A stretch of 64,000 nucleotides of DNA from Gemmata massiliana (GTDB lineage Bacteria; Planctomycetota; Planctomycetia; Gemmatales; Gemmataceae), in NCBI GenBank assembly GCA_000531095.1, contig HG799463.1, positions 112,239 to 176,238 of the forward strand. The letters are read 5' to 3'. Every line of letters starts with the position of its first letter. The stretch's first letter is position 1. The notes under the pieces were generated by a model. That model saw only the letters and a program-made list of their open reading frames with translations. It was not told the DNA's origin and made no database searches. A program made the position numbers and the translations under genes. This document shows, in pieces, positions 16,258 through 24,072 of the stretch.

Positions 16258-16291
16258 TGTTCAAACAAAAATGGGCCGCACCAGGCGGCCC
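16258..16291 (-). terminator. intrinsic terminator after LD-carboxypeptidase gene
   Basis: GGGCCGC-accag-GCGGCCC (16273-16291) lies 33 bases past the LD-carboxypeptidase stop. On the minus strand the stem is followed by ATTTTTGTTTG, a good U-tract. It ends the minus-strand unit that includes the M15 peptidase. Confidence 0.75.
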
Positions 16292-16323
16292 GAATCACTT
16301 CTTCACCTTCTGCATTTCGTCGT

Positions 16324-17388
16324 TTACCGTTTCGCGCCCAAAGCAACTGGATTTTCGAGCACGCGGACCGTCAGTGCGTCCGCGTCGATCTCGATCAGCC
16401 CGCCGTGCGGGAGGGTCGCATTGAATGGCGTGTGGCCGATCGGGAAGTTGGTAATCACCGGCACTTTCCGGTTCCCGAAGTATTCGCGGATCACGGTATC
16501 CAGCTCCTTCTCGTCCGATCCGTCGAACGTTCCCAAAACGAACCCGGCGAACTTGTCGAGTAACCCGGCCAACTTCAGCTGGGACAGCACCCGGTCAATG
16601 CGGTACGCCTTCTCGCCCGTGTCCTCGAGCACCAGGATGTTACCCTCCGCTTCGATCTCGTAGGGGGTGCCCATCGTCGCGCCGACCAGTGTCAGGTTAC
16701 CGCCCACCAGTCGGCCCTTCGCTTTGCCGGCCACAAGGCGCTGCGGCTTCGGCCCGTTTTGGGGCAGCGCAACGGCGTACCCGTTCTCGCCCTTCGGGTA
16801 CAAGTCCGCGCGCACGGTCCGCCAGAACACCTCGGACGAGTACCCGAACCCCTCGTCGTCGCGGTACAGGCCGTACTGCGGCATCGGGGCGTGGAACGTG
16901 ATCACCCGACACTTTTTCGCGACCGCGAGGTGAAGCGCGGTCAGGTCCGAGAACCCGACGATGATCTTCGGGTTCTCGCGAATCGCGGTGTAATCGATGC
17001 GGTCCAGGATGCGCGTCAAACCGTACCCGCCCTTCACCGAGAACACAGCCTGAACCGTTTTGTCCTTGATTGCCGCGTTGAACTCCGCGGCTCGGTCCTC
17101 GTCGGAGCCGGCCAAGTACCGATCCTTGCGTGCGGTAAGAGTTGGGGGGACTTTCACCTTGAACCCCATTTTCTCGAACCGTTTCTTCGCCTTTGCGACC
17201 TTCTCGGCGTCCGCCGGACCCGCAGGGGCCACAAACGCGATCGTGTCGCCCACACGGAGAGCCGCCGGACGAATCCATTCCGCGCGCTCGGACGCGGACA
17301 CCGTTGGAGGCGCAATTGGGAACGCCGCAGAACCGGCAATCGCAACGAGAGCCAGGACCGGCAATGTGCGGATCAGGGGGGCAATCAT
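16324..17388 (-). CDS. LD-carboxypeptidase (peptidase S66, LdcA-like)
   Basis: From ATG 17388 this 354-residue protein has a signal peptide and then the S66 fold: LRVGDTIAFVAPAGPAD at the start, IVGFSDLTALHLA with the nucleophilic Ser, ILVLEDTGEKAYRIDR with the catalytic Glu, and ITNFPIGHTPFNATLPHG with the catalytic His. LdcA removes the terminal D-Ala from muropeptide tetrapeptides during peptidoglycan recycling. An exported form would act in the periplasm. It follows the M15 peptidase gene with 31 bases between, so they form a two-gene wall-peptide unit. Confidence 0.92.
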   Translation of the reverse strand: MIAPLIRTLPVLALVAIAGSAAFPIAPPTVSASERAEWIRPAALRVGDTIAFVAPAGPADAEKVAKAKKRFEKMGFKVKVPPTLTARKDRYLAGSDEDRAAEFNAAIKDKTVQAVFSVKGGYGLTRILDRIDYTAIRENPKIIVGFSDLTALHLAVAKKCRVITFHAPMPQYGLYRDDEGFGYSSEVFWRTVRADLYPKGENGYAVALPQNGPKPQRLVAGKAKGRLVGGNLTLVGATMGTPYEIEAEGNILVLEDTGEKAYRIDRVLSQLKLAGLLDKFAGFVLGTFDGSDEKELDTVIREYFGNRKVPVITNFPIGHTPFNATLPHGGLIEIDADALTVRVLENPVALGAKR

Positions 17389-17419
17389 GAATAATCTCAA
17401 GCGTTGTGGCTCGCCCGCG

Positions 17420-18097
17420 TCACTTGGCGGGCGGGGCCGGTTTCTCGAAGTGCTGGTAGTCTTTGAGCGACTTCCAGTTTCCGCCCCACTCCCACCCGCG
17501 TGCGAGAAACGCCTTGGCAAATGGGTGATCGGCGGTCAGTGTACCGGGAGCCTTCGGATCGTATTTCGAGTCTTGCGGAAGGGTCGTTTTACCCTTGATG
17601 TACGGGTTCTGCACCGGGTTGATGTCGATCGCGCGCCCGAGGGCGTGCTTCGACAGCGACGTGCCGCCGGTCACCTCGCGATAGTTGAACGCGGAGGTGT
17701 TGTTCGCGGCCATTGACAGGTCATCGTCCCACTTCTCGTTCTTGCGGAACTTCGCGTGCGAAACCGGGATCACGGACCGGATCGGGAATTTTTCCTTTAG
17801 CGCGACCTCGAACACCTCGACGATGTCTTTCTCCAGATCCTTGTCCACAACGAGTTGCCCGCGGTGGACCTTCTCGTCGAAACCCCAGTACGTCACGGTA
17901 ACGATCTTTTGCCGCTCGCGGAGATCCTTCGGACAGCGGCGGTCGAGGCCCTCAAAGGCTTCGTCAGCGGTCATTTTGCTGTCGATGATCGGATCAGACG
18001 TTGTGCCGGCAGGTTCGGCGGGCACCGGGCGCCCGATTGCGGGCACCAGTGCCAGAGCAAAAACAACCCACACGAGCGCGGGTACGGTTCTGTTCAT
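17420..18097 (-). CDS. exported M15-family peptidase (peptidoglycan peptidase-like)
   Basis: A 225-residue protein with an N-terminal signal or anchor (VPALVWVVFALALVPAIG). The zinc site typical of M15 is visible as SKHALGRAIDINPVQNPY (His and Asp) and DYQHFEK (His) near the C-terminus. M15 enzymes cut D-Ala-containing or cross-link peptide bonds in peptidoglycan. Co-directional with and just upstream of the LD-carboxypeptidase gene, which would trim the released peptides. Supports an active peptidoglycan metabolism in this organism. Confidence 0.85.
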   Translation of the reverse strand: MNRTVPALVWVVFALALVPAIGRPVPAEPAGTTSDPIIDSKMTADEAFEGLDRRCPKDLRERQKIVTVTYWGFDEKVHRGQLVVDKDLEKDIVEVFEVALKEKFPIRSVIPVSHAKFRKNEKWDDDLSMAANNTSAFNYREVTGGTSLSKHALGRAIDINPVQNPYIKGKTTLPQDSKYDPKAPGTLTADHPFAKAFLARGWEWGGNWKSLKDYQHFEKPAPPAK

Positions 18098-18125
18098 CCG
18101 ACTCTCCCTCGTGTGGGTACCACGA

Positions 18126-18566
18126 TCACTTCAGGTCGATGTCGAGCGGCTGACCGGACTTCGCCTCGCCCGTGAGTTCCGACTTATTCGGGTCGCCGTA
18201 CTTGTCCGGAATCGGGAACCAGCTCTTGATGACCTCCGGCGCTGCCGGGGGGATGTTGGGCGGGGGCTTGTCGTCGTCGCTGTCGCGCCCGCCAGCGGAT
18301 TTGCGAGGCGGTTCGGACCCCGGTGGAGGTGGACTGGACACGGCTACCTTCACCGGTCCCGGGCGCACCCCACTGACCCGGTACGTGCCGTCGGGTTGGA
18401 TCTGGCCCGACTTCGGCGCGCCCGCGGCATCCAGAACGACGACCGTTCCGAAAGCCACCGGCTTGCCCCTATAAGTCACTTTGCCGGACACGTCCGTGGT
18501 CGGTTCGCCGCACCCGGCAAGTGCCAGAATCACGACCAGAACAGCGGGTCGGATGAATCGGGTCAT
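18126..18566 (-). CDS. carboxypeptidase-regulatory-like lipoprotein
   Basis: From ATG 18566 the 146-residue protein has a lipobox (LVVILALAGC, Cys18) and then a short beta domain, VSGKVTYRGKPVAFGTVVVL plus GQIQPDGTYRVSGVRPGPVKV, of the transthyretin/carboxypeptidase-regulatory type. A Pro- and Asp-rich segment follows. This family (often annotated planctomycete lipoprotein) commonly accompanies DUF1559 genes. The start overlaps the stop of the upstream DUF1559 gene by 4 bases, so the two are translationally coupled. Confidence 0.85.
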   Translation of the reverse strand: MTRFIRPAVLVVILALAGCGEPTTDVSGKVTYRGKPVAFGTVVVLDAAGAPKSGQIQPDGTYRVSGVRPGPVKVAVSSPPPPGSEPPRKSAGGRDSDDDKPPPNIPPAAPEVIKSWFPIPDKYGDPNKSELTGEAKSGQPLDIDLK

Positions 18567-19492
18567 TCGGAGATCACCTCGCTCATAGCGCGCGTGGACA
18601 TGGCGGTGATAATCGTCGGTCCGGCGGAGTATTGGAAGAATCGAACCGAGCCGTCTGCGAGGGCGAAGTTCCCTCCACCCGTGTGGTACGACCAGAAGTG
18701 GTACCCGTCGCACTGACGCGGCGGCGAGGCCGGGGCCTGGAAGTACATCGGGAACGGGCACGCCCCGACCGAGTCACTGGTCCCGAGAGAAGCGGTGTCG
18801 GCCGACGTGTACTGCGCCCAACCGATGCTATCGAGGTTCGGCGATCCGGCCATTACCCATCCCCACTGCAAGTCCTTGGCTGCAGGGCGCTCGGCAAACG
18901 CGACCGTGTTGCTCAATCCGTCAGTCACGGAGGAGAAGTTAATCTTCACTGGCTTACCGGTCGCGTCCGTAACGGCCATGATCCCGGTGTCCATGCTGAA
19001 CCCGGCAGGCGGTGCCTTCCAGTCGCTCCGCTGGCGCCCGGTGATGCCCAAGTAACTCCCCAAAGCGATGACGTTGACTCCACTCGTGACGGTCGTGGGC
19101 TGCGTGTTGCTCGGGCAAATATACGTCGAAATCACGCGCGGGCGAACAAGTGTGAAGTAGTCGGCCCGCGTGGGAATCGTCTGCTTGGCAATATTGTCTT
19201 GCTCGATATAGGGGAGCAGAACGAAGGACCAGTTTTCGGTGTACCGGCGCGGGTCCGTGGACGCTAACCCGGCGGGGTAGTATGGCGGGAAGCGATCGTT
19301 TGCGTCGTGGTAGGTGTGCAGCGCGAGCCCGAGCTGCTTGAGGTTATTACTGCACTTCATCCGGGCCGCTGCTTCGCGCACTTTCTGTACGGCTGGCAGC
19401 AGCAGTCCAATAAGGATCGCAATGATCGCGATGACTACCAGCAACTCAATGAGCGTGAAGCCCGATCGCGTTTTTGTGGGCTGAGCGGACAT
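18563..19492 (-). CDS. DUF1559 pseudopilin-like protein
   Basis: The 309-residue protein has a prepilin cleavage site ([12 protein letters not shown]), a hydrophobic helix, the DUF1559 core [21 protein letters not shown] and the C-terminal NFALADGSVRFFQYS. It is smaller than the other copy at 7150. Upstream on the minus strand are a sigma54-type promoter (19550-19565) and two TCGACAC repeats (19630-19644), like those of the first copy. It is coupled to a lipoprotein gene downstream by a 4-base overlap. Probably envelope-displayed; function unknown. Confidence 0.92.
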   Translation of the reverse strand: MSAQPTKTRSGFTLIELLVVIAIIAILIGLLLPAVQKVREAAARMKCSNNLKQLGLALHTYHDANDRFPPYYPAGLASTDPRRYTENWSFVLLPYIEQDNIAKQTIPTRADYFTLVRPRVISTYICPSNTQPTTVTSGVNVIALGSYLGITGRQRSDWKAPPAGFSMDTGIMAVTDATGKPVKINFSSVTDGLSNTVAFAERPAAKDLQWGWVMAGSPNLDSIGWAQYTSADTASLGTSDSVGACPFPMYFQAPASPPRQCDGYHFWSYHTGGGNFALADGSVRFFQYSAGPTIITAMSTRAMSEVISE

Positions 19493-19549
19493 AACGTGTA
19501 CAGCCTTGAGGCGAATGGAGTGACAAGGAGAGGTGGGTTAGTGCGCAAG

Positions 19550-19565
19550 TGCAAGTCCGATGCCA
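19550..19565 (-). promoter_or_regulatory. sigma54 (-24/-12) promoter for second DUF1559 gene
   Basis: Read on the minus strand, TGGCATCGGACTTGCA fits TGGCAC-n5-TTGC at every consensus base but one, with GG and GC at the correct distance. The predicted start point is near 19540, leaving a leader of about 48 bases before ATG 19492. Confidence 0.68.
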
Positions 19566-19629
19566 CAATCCGATTTGCGGAAGCACTCTTCAAAAACTCG
19601 CGGTTACTGCATCTGCCCGACATGACAAA

Positions 19630-19644
19630 GTGTCGAAGTGTCGA
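19630..19644 (-). promoter_or_regulatory. tandem TCGACAC repeats upstream of second sigma54 promoter
   Basis: Two direct copies of TCGACAC (minus strand; GTGTCGA at 19630-19636 and 19638-19644) are 8 bases apart and begin 65 bases upstream of the -24 element. The same heptamer is clustered upstream of the first DUF1559 promoter. Candidate binding sites for the activator encoded at 5311-6933. Confidence 0.5.
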
Positions 19645-19720
19645 TTATTCGCCACTGGCGCGTCGGTATTTCGTCACGTCCAAAATTGTCGCTCCACTAC
19701 TGACAAAGCACCAAAGACAA

Positions 19721-19749
19721 AGCTCGCGGGTATAAACCACCCGCGAGCT
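19721..19749 (-). terminator. intrinsic terminator after nucleoside monophosphate kinase gene
   Basis: An 11-bp perfect stem (AGCTCGCGGGT / ACCCGCGAGCT, loop of 7) starts 30 bases after the kinase stop. On the minus strand it is followed by a T-rich stretch (TTGTCTTTGGTG). Confidence 0.65.
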
Positions 19750-19778
19750 CGAGTATCTTCAACCGAACTCACGATCCG

Positions 19779-20984
19779 TCAGTGTCCGCGGCGGATGTCA
19801 GACGGTGGGTACCGAATCTCGATCTGGAACACTTTCTTCGTCCGACAAAAGATCTCCCACGTCTGCGGGTCGACGCGCATGGGCACGTCGATCCGGTGGA
19901 TGTCCACGGTTACGTGGAACCCGCGCTCGGAGAACACATCGATCATCATCCGCAGCGCCACCGGTTCATCGAGCAGCGCCTCTTCACTGTTGATCTGCGC
20001 GTGCCCGGACATCGCGTGCGCTTGGACGATCGGGAGCAGTTTCGACTCGATCAGTTCCACCACGCCCCGAAACAGGTCCGGGTTCTCGCGCCCGTACTGC
20101 TCCAACCGGCGCACCAGTTCCTGCCGCGCGTGCCGCGCCAGTTGGGTCGCGATCGGGATGTTCTGGATCAGCGCGAACACTTCCGGGCTGAGTTCGAGCG
20201 AGCTTTGGTACGCAAACTCCCGAACAATATTGCGCTGCACCTCGGGCAGGTCGCCCTCGGCGTCGATGAAGTGGAAGTGGAAGATCTGGCGCAGCGACTG
20301 AAGCGCCTCGAACGTCGTGTCCTTGAAGCCCTTGTACCGTTTCCGGCACAGCCCCGGGTCGAGGTCCGTAACGCGCTCTTCCAAGAGTTCCCCGACCGCG
20401 GACTCGCGCACCTGCCGGTTGTGTTCCCGGATCACCCGCCCGCGTTTCAGTTGGCGCTCGACGCTCACCTCTTCCGTGACGAACAGCAGCGCGATGCGGA
20501 ACATCGGCTTGTTCGCGTCCTGGGTCGAGTCGTCGCGCCCCCCGAGATCGAGCATCGCGTGGTAGAAGAGTTTCAGGAACTCCACCTGGACCTTGGTCCG
20601 CGGGAACCCGTCAATAATGACGCCGTCCCGGTACCGCGGGTCGAGTAGTTCTTCGAGCAACAGCGCGATGACCTCACGGTCCCCGACCATCTGGCCCGCG
20701 TTCTTGAGCGCGACCGCTTGCGGCGCGGTGAGGAGGCTGCTGATGACGATGGGCGGTGCGGTGATGTCGCGTGCGCGCGCGATGAACGGCGTGTTGGTGC
20801 CCTTCCCCGCCCCGGGCGCCCCCCCGAGCCAAATGAACTCGTTCGGGAACCGCACGTCGCCGGCGTGGTGCTCCAACAGGTCGGCCCAGACCGCCGAGAA
20901 AATGAGTTGCGCGTCCTTGATTTCTAAGTCGGCGCTCGGTGGGGCGGTCGCGCGGGGCGCGGGGCTCGGGACGGGTTCGCTCAC
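19779..20984 (-). CDS. adenylate-kinase-like nucleoside monophosphate kinase, enlarged
   Basis: The open frame runs to 21329, but no ATG lies between there and the conserved part and it would overlap the next gene. GTG 20984 with a GGAG upstream gives 401 residues and is preferred. The P-loop LGGAPGAGKGTNTPFI is near residue 55, DGVIIDGFPRTKVQVEFL is the NMP-binding/ADK signature, and RQLKRGRVIREHN with downstream Arg residues resembles the lid. Typical adenylate kinase is about 215 residues, so this has an added C-terminal domain of about 150 residues (VPMRVDPQTWEIFCRTKKVF at the end). Probably phosphotransfer to a nucleotide; exact substrate unsure. Confidence 0.75.
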   Translation of the reverse strand: MSEPVPSPAPRATAPPSADLEIKDAQLIFSAVWADLLEHHAGDVRFPNEFIWLGGAPGAGKGTNTPFIARARDITAPPIVISSLLTAPQAVALKNAGQMVGDREVIALLLEELLDPRYRDGVIIDGFPRTKVQVEFLKLFYHAMLDLGGRDDSTQDANKPMFRIALLFVTEEVSVERQLKRGRVIREHNRQVRESAVGELLEERVTDLDPGLCRKRYKGFKDTTFEALQSLRQIFHFHFIDAEGDLPEVQRNIVREFAYQSSLELSPEVFALIQNIPIATQLARHARQELVRRLEQYGRENPDLFRGVVELIESKLLPIVQAHAMSGHAQINSEEALLDEPVALRMMIDVFSERGFHVTVDIHRIDVPMRVDPQTWEIFCRTKKVFQIEIRYPPSDIRRGH

Positions 20985-21240
20985 GGGAACTCCGGGGCAG
21001 GCGGGCAACCTTGAATGTGCGGCGCGCGGAACCGTGATGAACGAACCGGCGCTCAGAACCGGGTTCAGTGTAGCGTCCGAGTAATGGAGAACCAACGATG
21101 GTCCCGATAGAACGAGCGCGGGCTCGAGAACGGCCCCGTCACAGTGTGACCCGCGAAGTTTCGGAAGCGCAGTCCGCGGGGCTCGGGCGCGATTCCGGCC
21201 GCAAGAAGGGCTTGCTCGTCGGCACTTTGCTACGGGCCAC
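20985..21240. other. spacer upstream of NMP kinase gene, no gene seen
   Basis: A 256-base gap on the minus strand between the unknown gene at 21241 and the kinase start. It has no start codon continuing the kinase frame in ATG form and no clear promoter or hairpin that I can identify. Confidence 0.4.
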
Positions 21241-21684
21241 TCAGGGCTTCGGTGCGTCGCCTTCTGCCGACCCCTTGGTGGCCACCTCCCAGAACAGCTC
21301 GCGGCCCGCGGCGAAGACCTCGCTGGCACGGAAGTCGAACACCTGGGCCGTCTCGCCCGGCTCCAGGCCGATCGAGTCGAGGGTCACGTAGAACAGGCCG
21401 TTGTGGTAACCGATCCGGGCGTCGGTGATCTTCGACTTGGGCTGCGAGGGGCGCATCTGGAAGCGGAACTCTTCCACGCCGTTGAGCCGCAAGCGGAGCC
21501 GCACGTGGCGCGGGTCTTTACCCAGATCCGTAATCGCCTCGCGCACGCGCGTGTGGAACTCTACGGTCACCACACGCGCGCCCTTGTGGACCACCTTCAC
21601 GGCGCGGAGCCGGCCGCCGATGAACCGGTAGGCGCGCAAGAACTTCGCGACTTCGTGCGGTTGCAGGCGGGTCATTTCGGACAT
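21241..21684 (-). CDS. conserved hypothetical protein
   Basis: From ATG 21684 the product has 147 residues, a soluble alpha/beta composition and no signal peptide. Visible stretches include LQPHEVAKFLRAYRFIGGRL, VVTVEFHTRVREAITDLG, RHVRLRLRLNGVEEFRFQM and GYHNGLFYVTLDSIGLEPGE. The pattern of alternating hydrophobic strands suggests a small beta-barrel or sandwich. I do not recognise a named family. The Dabb-domain gene lies 7 bases upstream, so they are likely co-transcribed. Strong codon bias supports a real gene. Confidence 0.7.
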   Translation of the reverse strand: MSEMTRLQPHEVAKFLRAYRFIGGRLRAVKVVHKGARVVTVEFHTRVREAITDLGKDPRHVRLRLRLNGVEEFRFQMRPSQPKSKITDARIGYHNGLFYVTLDSIGLEPGETAQVFDFRASEVFAAGRELFWEVATKGSAEGDAPKP

Positions 21685-21691
21685 GGGGAAC

Positions 21692-22006
21692 TCACACCAG
21701 TGAATCGAACACCCGAACGGCGGCCCAGCTCGGCTTGTTCTCTTCAATGAACTTGTTGTGCGTCGCGTCGTCCTGATAGGCGTCGTGGGCCGCCTTGTCC
21801 ACGAACACCAGGTGCAGCCCGACGTGCCAGTCGCGGTCGTTCACCGGGCGGTCGAGTTCCGCGCACAGAGAACCGGCCGCAAAAAACACGATACCGGGTT
21901 GCACGTTCAGGTACTTCTTGCAGGCGTCGACCAGTTCCTGAACCTTGGCGGGCGCAGGATCCTTCAACTTGAAGAACACGTTGTGGGCCAGTCGCGGAGA
22001 GGACAT
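21692..22006 (-). CDS. Dabb (stress-responsive alpha/beta barrel) protein
   Basis: A 104-residue protein starting at ATG 22006. It shows the Dabb pattern: an initial HNVFFKLKDPAPAKVQELV strand-helix with the conserved His, then DWHVGLHLVFVDKAAHDAY with His residues and Tyr, and a terminal HNKFIEENKPSWAAVRVFD. Dabb proteins are dimeric alpha+beta barrels of the dimeric ferredoxin-like superfamily, some enzymatic. The frame upstream to 22123 is Arg-rich shadow. Probably in an operon with the gene at 21241. Confidence 0.85.
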   Translation of the reverse strand: MSSPRLAHNVFFKLKDPAPAKVQELVDACKKYLNVQPGIVFFAAGSLCAELDRPVNDRDWHVGLHLVFVDKAAHDAYQDDATHNKFIEENKPSWAAVRVFDSLV

Positions 22007-22132
22007 TACGGTGGGCCTCGCGGTTCGCGGTGAGTTTCGGCGGGCGGAACCCGCTCCATCACATCGTAGTGGCGCCCGGCGCGGTCGGCGCCCCGCACGC
22101 TTGGTCGTTTCCGCGGGCCTCAAGGCGACGAG

Positions 22133-22465
22133 TCAATTATCCGGCGCGTACAGGTAAATCTCGACTGTATCGTCGGCAAAAACATGGAATTCTTCGACCT
22201 CCCGGCCCGTCTCCGGCAGACTGATTCGGGCCGTGAGAGCGGCTACGGCCGCGTAGAACCGCTCCCGGTCGGCGAAGACGTCACCGGTTCGGGCCACCTC
22301 GCGCTGGTACTCTTCGTCACCCTGATGGGCTTCTTCAAAGGCCCCGCGACACACCTCGAACCCGGCTTCGGGCACGAATCGACCGAACACGCAGTTCCCG
22401 TCGCGCTGGGACACGACAATACGGCCGACCCGCTGACCGTCCCAATGCACGGCAAGATCCGTCAC
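22133..22465 (-). CDS. hypothetical protein, 110 residues
   Basis: A small soluble protein beginning MTDLAVHWDGQRVGRIVVS. The N-terminal half looks like a short beta sheet (RDGNCVFGRFVPEAGFEVC), followed by a helical segment containing DEEYQREVARTGDVFADRE and a last strand pair ending VEIYLYAPDN. No family recognised. It is acidic and not exported, and stands 127 bases upstream of the Dabb gene on the same strand. Confidence 0.6.
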   Translation of the reverse strand: MTDLAVHWDGQRVGRIVVSQRDGNCVFGRFVPEAGFEVCRGAFEEAHQGDEEYQREVARTGDVFADRERFYAAVAALTARISLPETGREVEEFHVFADDTVEIYLYAPDN

Positions 22466-22622
22466 GATTGCTCTCCACCCGAGCTACCCACACCAAGCGG
22501 CACCGATCGCACCATCGACCGCAAGATTAATGATCTCCACAATTAATGTCACAGTACATAGTAAATGTGGTGCGAACCTGCACAACAGCACGATTTCGAT
22601 CCCCATTCTGGAACTGCGCCCA

Positions 22623-23402
22623 ATGCCGACCGAACTCCAGCGCGTCCGTCAGAGCCTTCGCCGTCGCGCCCGACTCTTGCGGTCCGTGGAAATACGTCGC
22701 GCGGCCCGCAGGGGCTTCGACCTGGTACACTTCGGCTCCGGACCGGTGGAACGACTGTGTGCGGCCCTGATTCTCGCGGCCCTGTTCGTGTTCGTTACGC
22801 TCGCCGTGTCGCTGATCGCGAAGTTGGGGCCAACTTACGGGTTGGCTCTCGCGGGGATCGCGTTCCTGTCCGCACTCGGGGCCAGCGCGGTCCTGGTACT
22901 GTGGCCCCGGAATGACAGGGTACTGGAAACCGAGCGCAGGCAGTTGAGGGACGATATCGTCGCGTTACGGGCGCGCGAAGCGGACTTGCTCGATGCGATG
23001 GAAGAGGAACTGGTCAAGCGAGAAGACGCCCGGCACCGGGGAATCGACCGGGACGCGCGATCGCGGACGAGACCGTGCCCCTACTGCCGGGAAGTGATCT
23101 CGGCCCGCGCGCTCAAGTGCCGGTTCTGCGGGGAATTCGTTGACGAAGAATTGGCCCGTGAGCGGCAGCGGGCGTGGAACCCCGGAATTGCCGCGGCCCT
23201 CAGCTTCATCATCCCCGGACTGGGCCAGGTGTATAAGAGCCAGGTTCTCGGAGGGCTCGTATGGTTTTTCGTGATCGACTGCGTTTACGCGGGTAGTTTC
23301 GTTGGAATGTACATTTGCTGCATGGGGCTTCTCACTCTTCCCGTGGCCGTCATCCTCCACGTCGTCTGCATATTCGATGCGGCCGCAAGCAGTACCGCGT
23401 GA
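22623..23402 (+). CDS. membrane protein with a double-zinc-ribbon-like motif
   Basis: From ATG 22623 (the first 40 residues are Arg-rich and the start is uncertain) the 259-residue product has two N-terminal membrane helices (residues ~48-105), a coiled-coil stretch (ERRQLRDDIVALRAREADLL), a zinc-knuckle pair CPYCREVISARALKCRFCG (residues ~156-174), and a C-terminal membrane domain starting IAAALSFIIPGLGQVYK. That last segment is typical of TM2-like domains (PGxGQxYxG). A membrane-anchored zinc-ribbon/TM2 protein; function unknown. Confidence 0.72.
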   Translation: MPTELQRVRQSLRRRARLLRSVEIRRAARRGFDLVHFGSGPVERLCAALILAALFVFVTLAVSLIAKLGPTYGLALAGIAFLSALGASAVLVLWPRNDRVLETERRQLRDDIVALRAREADLLDAMEEELVKREDARHRGIDRDARSRTRPCPYCREVISARALKCRFCGEFVDEELARERQRAWNPGIAAALSFIIPGLGQVYKSQVLGGLVWFFVIDCVYAGSFVGMYICCMGLLTLPVAVILHVVCIFDAAASSTA

Positions 23403-23579
23403 CGTGTACTCCGCGCTCTGGTGTGGTGGGGCTACGCAACAAGAAGAGTTGCTGATGTGCTGAACTATCACCGCCCGACGCGCCCGCTCCGTTTCGGTCA
23501 CGGGCAGGCGCATCGGGCGTGAGTGTTCTGGCCGTGGTGATTCAACTTGGGCTGTGCGGCCGTGGCCACTCACCGTGCG

Positions 23580-23753
23580 TCACTCGGACCAGTTGCTGTC
23601 CCACTCAACCGTGTAGTGAACGCTCGCCACCATCGGTTCGGCGGTGGCCGCGGGGTGTTGCCCTTCCGAAGTGCCGCCGAGAGTTCCACCCGACGGGCGC
23701 ATCTCGTGTGCCCGCGTCCCGTGCGGGTTGTCGGTCCGTGTGTCGTCGCTCAT
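23580..23753 (-). CDS. possible small protein, 57 residues
   Basis: From ATG 23753 (start MSDDTRTDNPHGTRAHEM) a short polar peptide ends VASVHYTVEWDSNWSE. It has no Cys, no signal and no recognised family. A GGGGCGAT lies 5-12 bases upstream as a weak ribosome site. The parent frame runs to 24335 but there it is a shadow of the VCBS gene. Composition is more protein-like than the other frames of this gap, but support is thin. Confidence 0.25.
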   Translation of the reverse strand: MSDDTRTDNPHGTRAHEMRPSGGTLGGTSEGQHPAATAEPMVASVHYTVEWDSNWSE

Positions 23754-24072
23754 GGTATCGCCCCGCAAAAGATGGTGCCCGAACAGCCCCGGCGAACCGC
23801 GCCGGCAATTAATCATCGTGCAAGACCACACATTCTTTGCCCGAAGTTGCGACTCTTTCGCGTTGTTTCGGTACACGACGGTACTGAATGGTGGGGTGAG
23901 GTAAGCCCCGTGCGGTTCGTCCTCGCAGTCATGCCATTCATTCATCGGCCAGTTCGTCCCATTGAAACCGAAAAAACGTTGAGCGCGGTCTACCGAATGG
24001 CGACACTTGGGGCGCGTCGCGGACCCGCGCTCGGTGGCCCGAGCCGGGAACGACCTGGTCCCAGAGCAGCAC
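23754..24072. other. intergenic region before VCBS gene, no gene seen
   Basis: About 320 bases without convincing coding content. The plus-strand frame that enters the VCBS gene is open from 24007, but its first 22 residues do not resemble a signal peptide; the ATG at 24073 does. No hairpin or promoter stands out. Confidence 0.4.

Noticed and set aside
22527-22730. Minus-strand frame of 67 residues (start MYQVEAPAGRATYFHGPQES) with protein-like composition
   Set aside because: It overlaps the start of the zinc-ribbon membrane protein on the other strand, lacks a ribosome site and matches no family I know. It remains a possible alternative explanation of the Arg-rich N-terminus at 22623.
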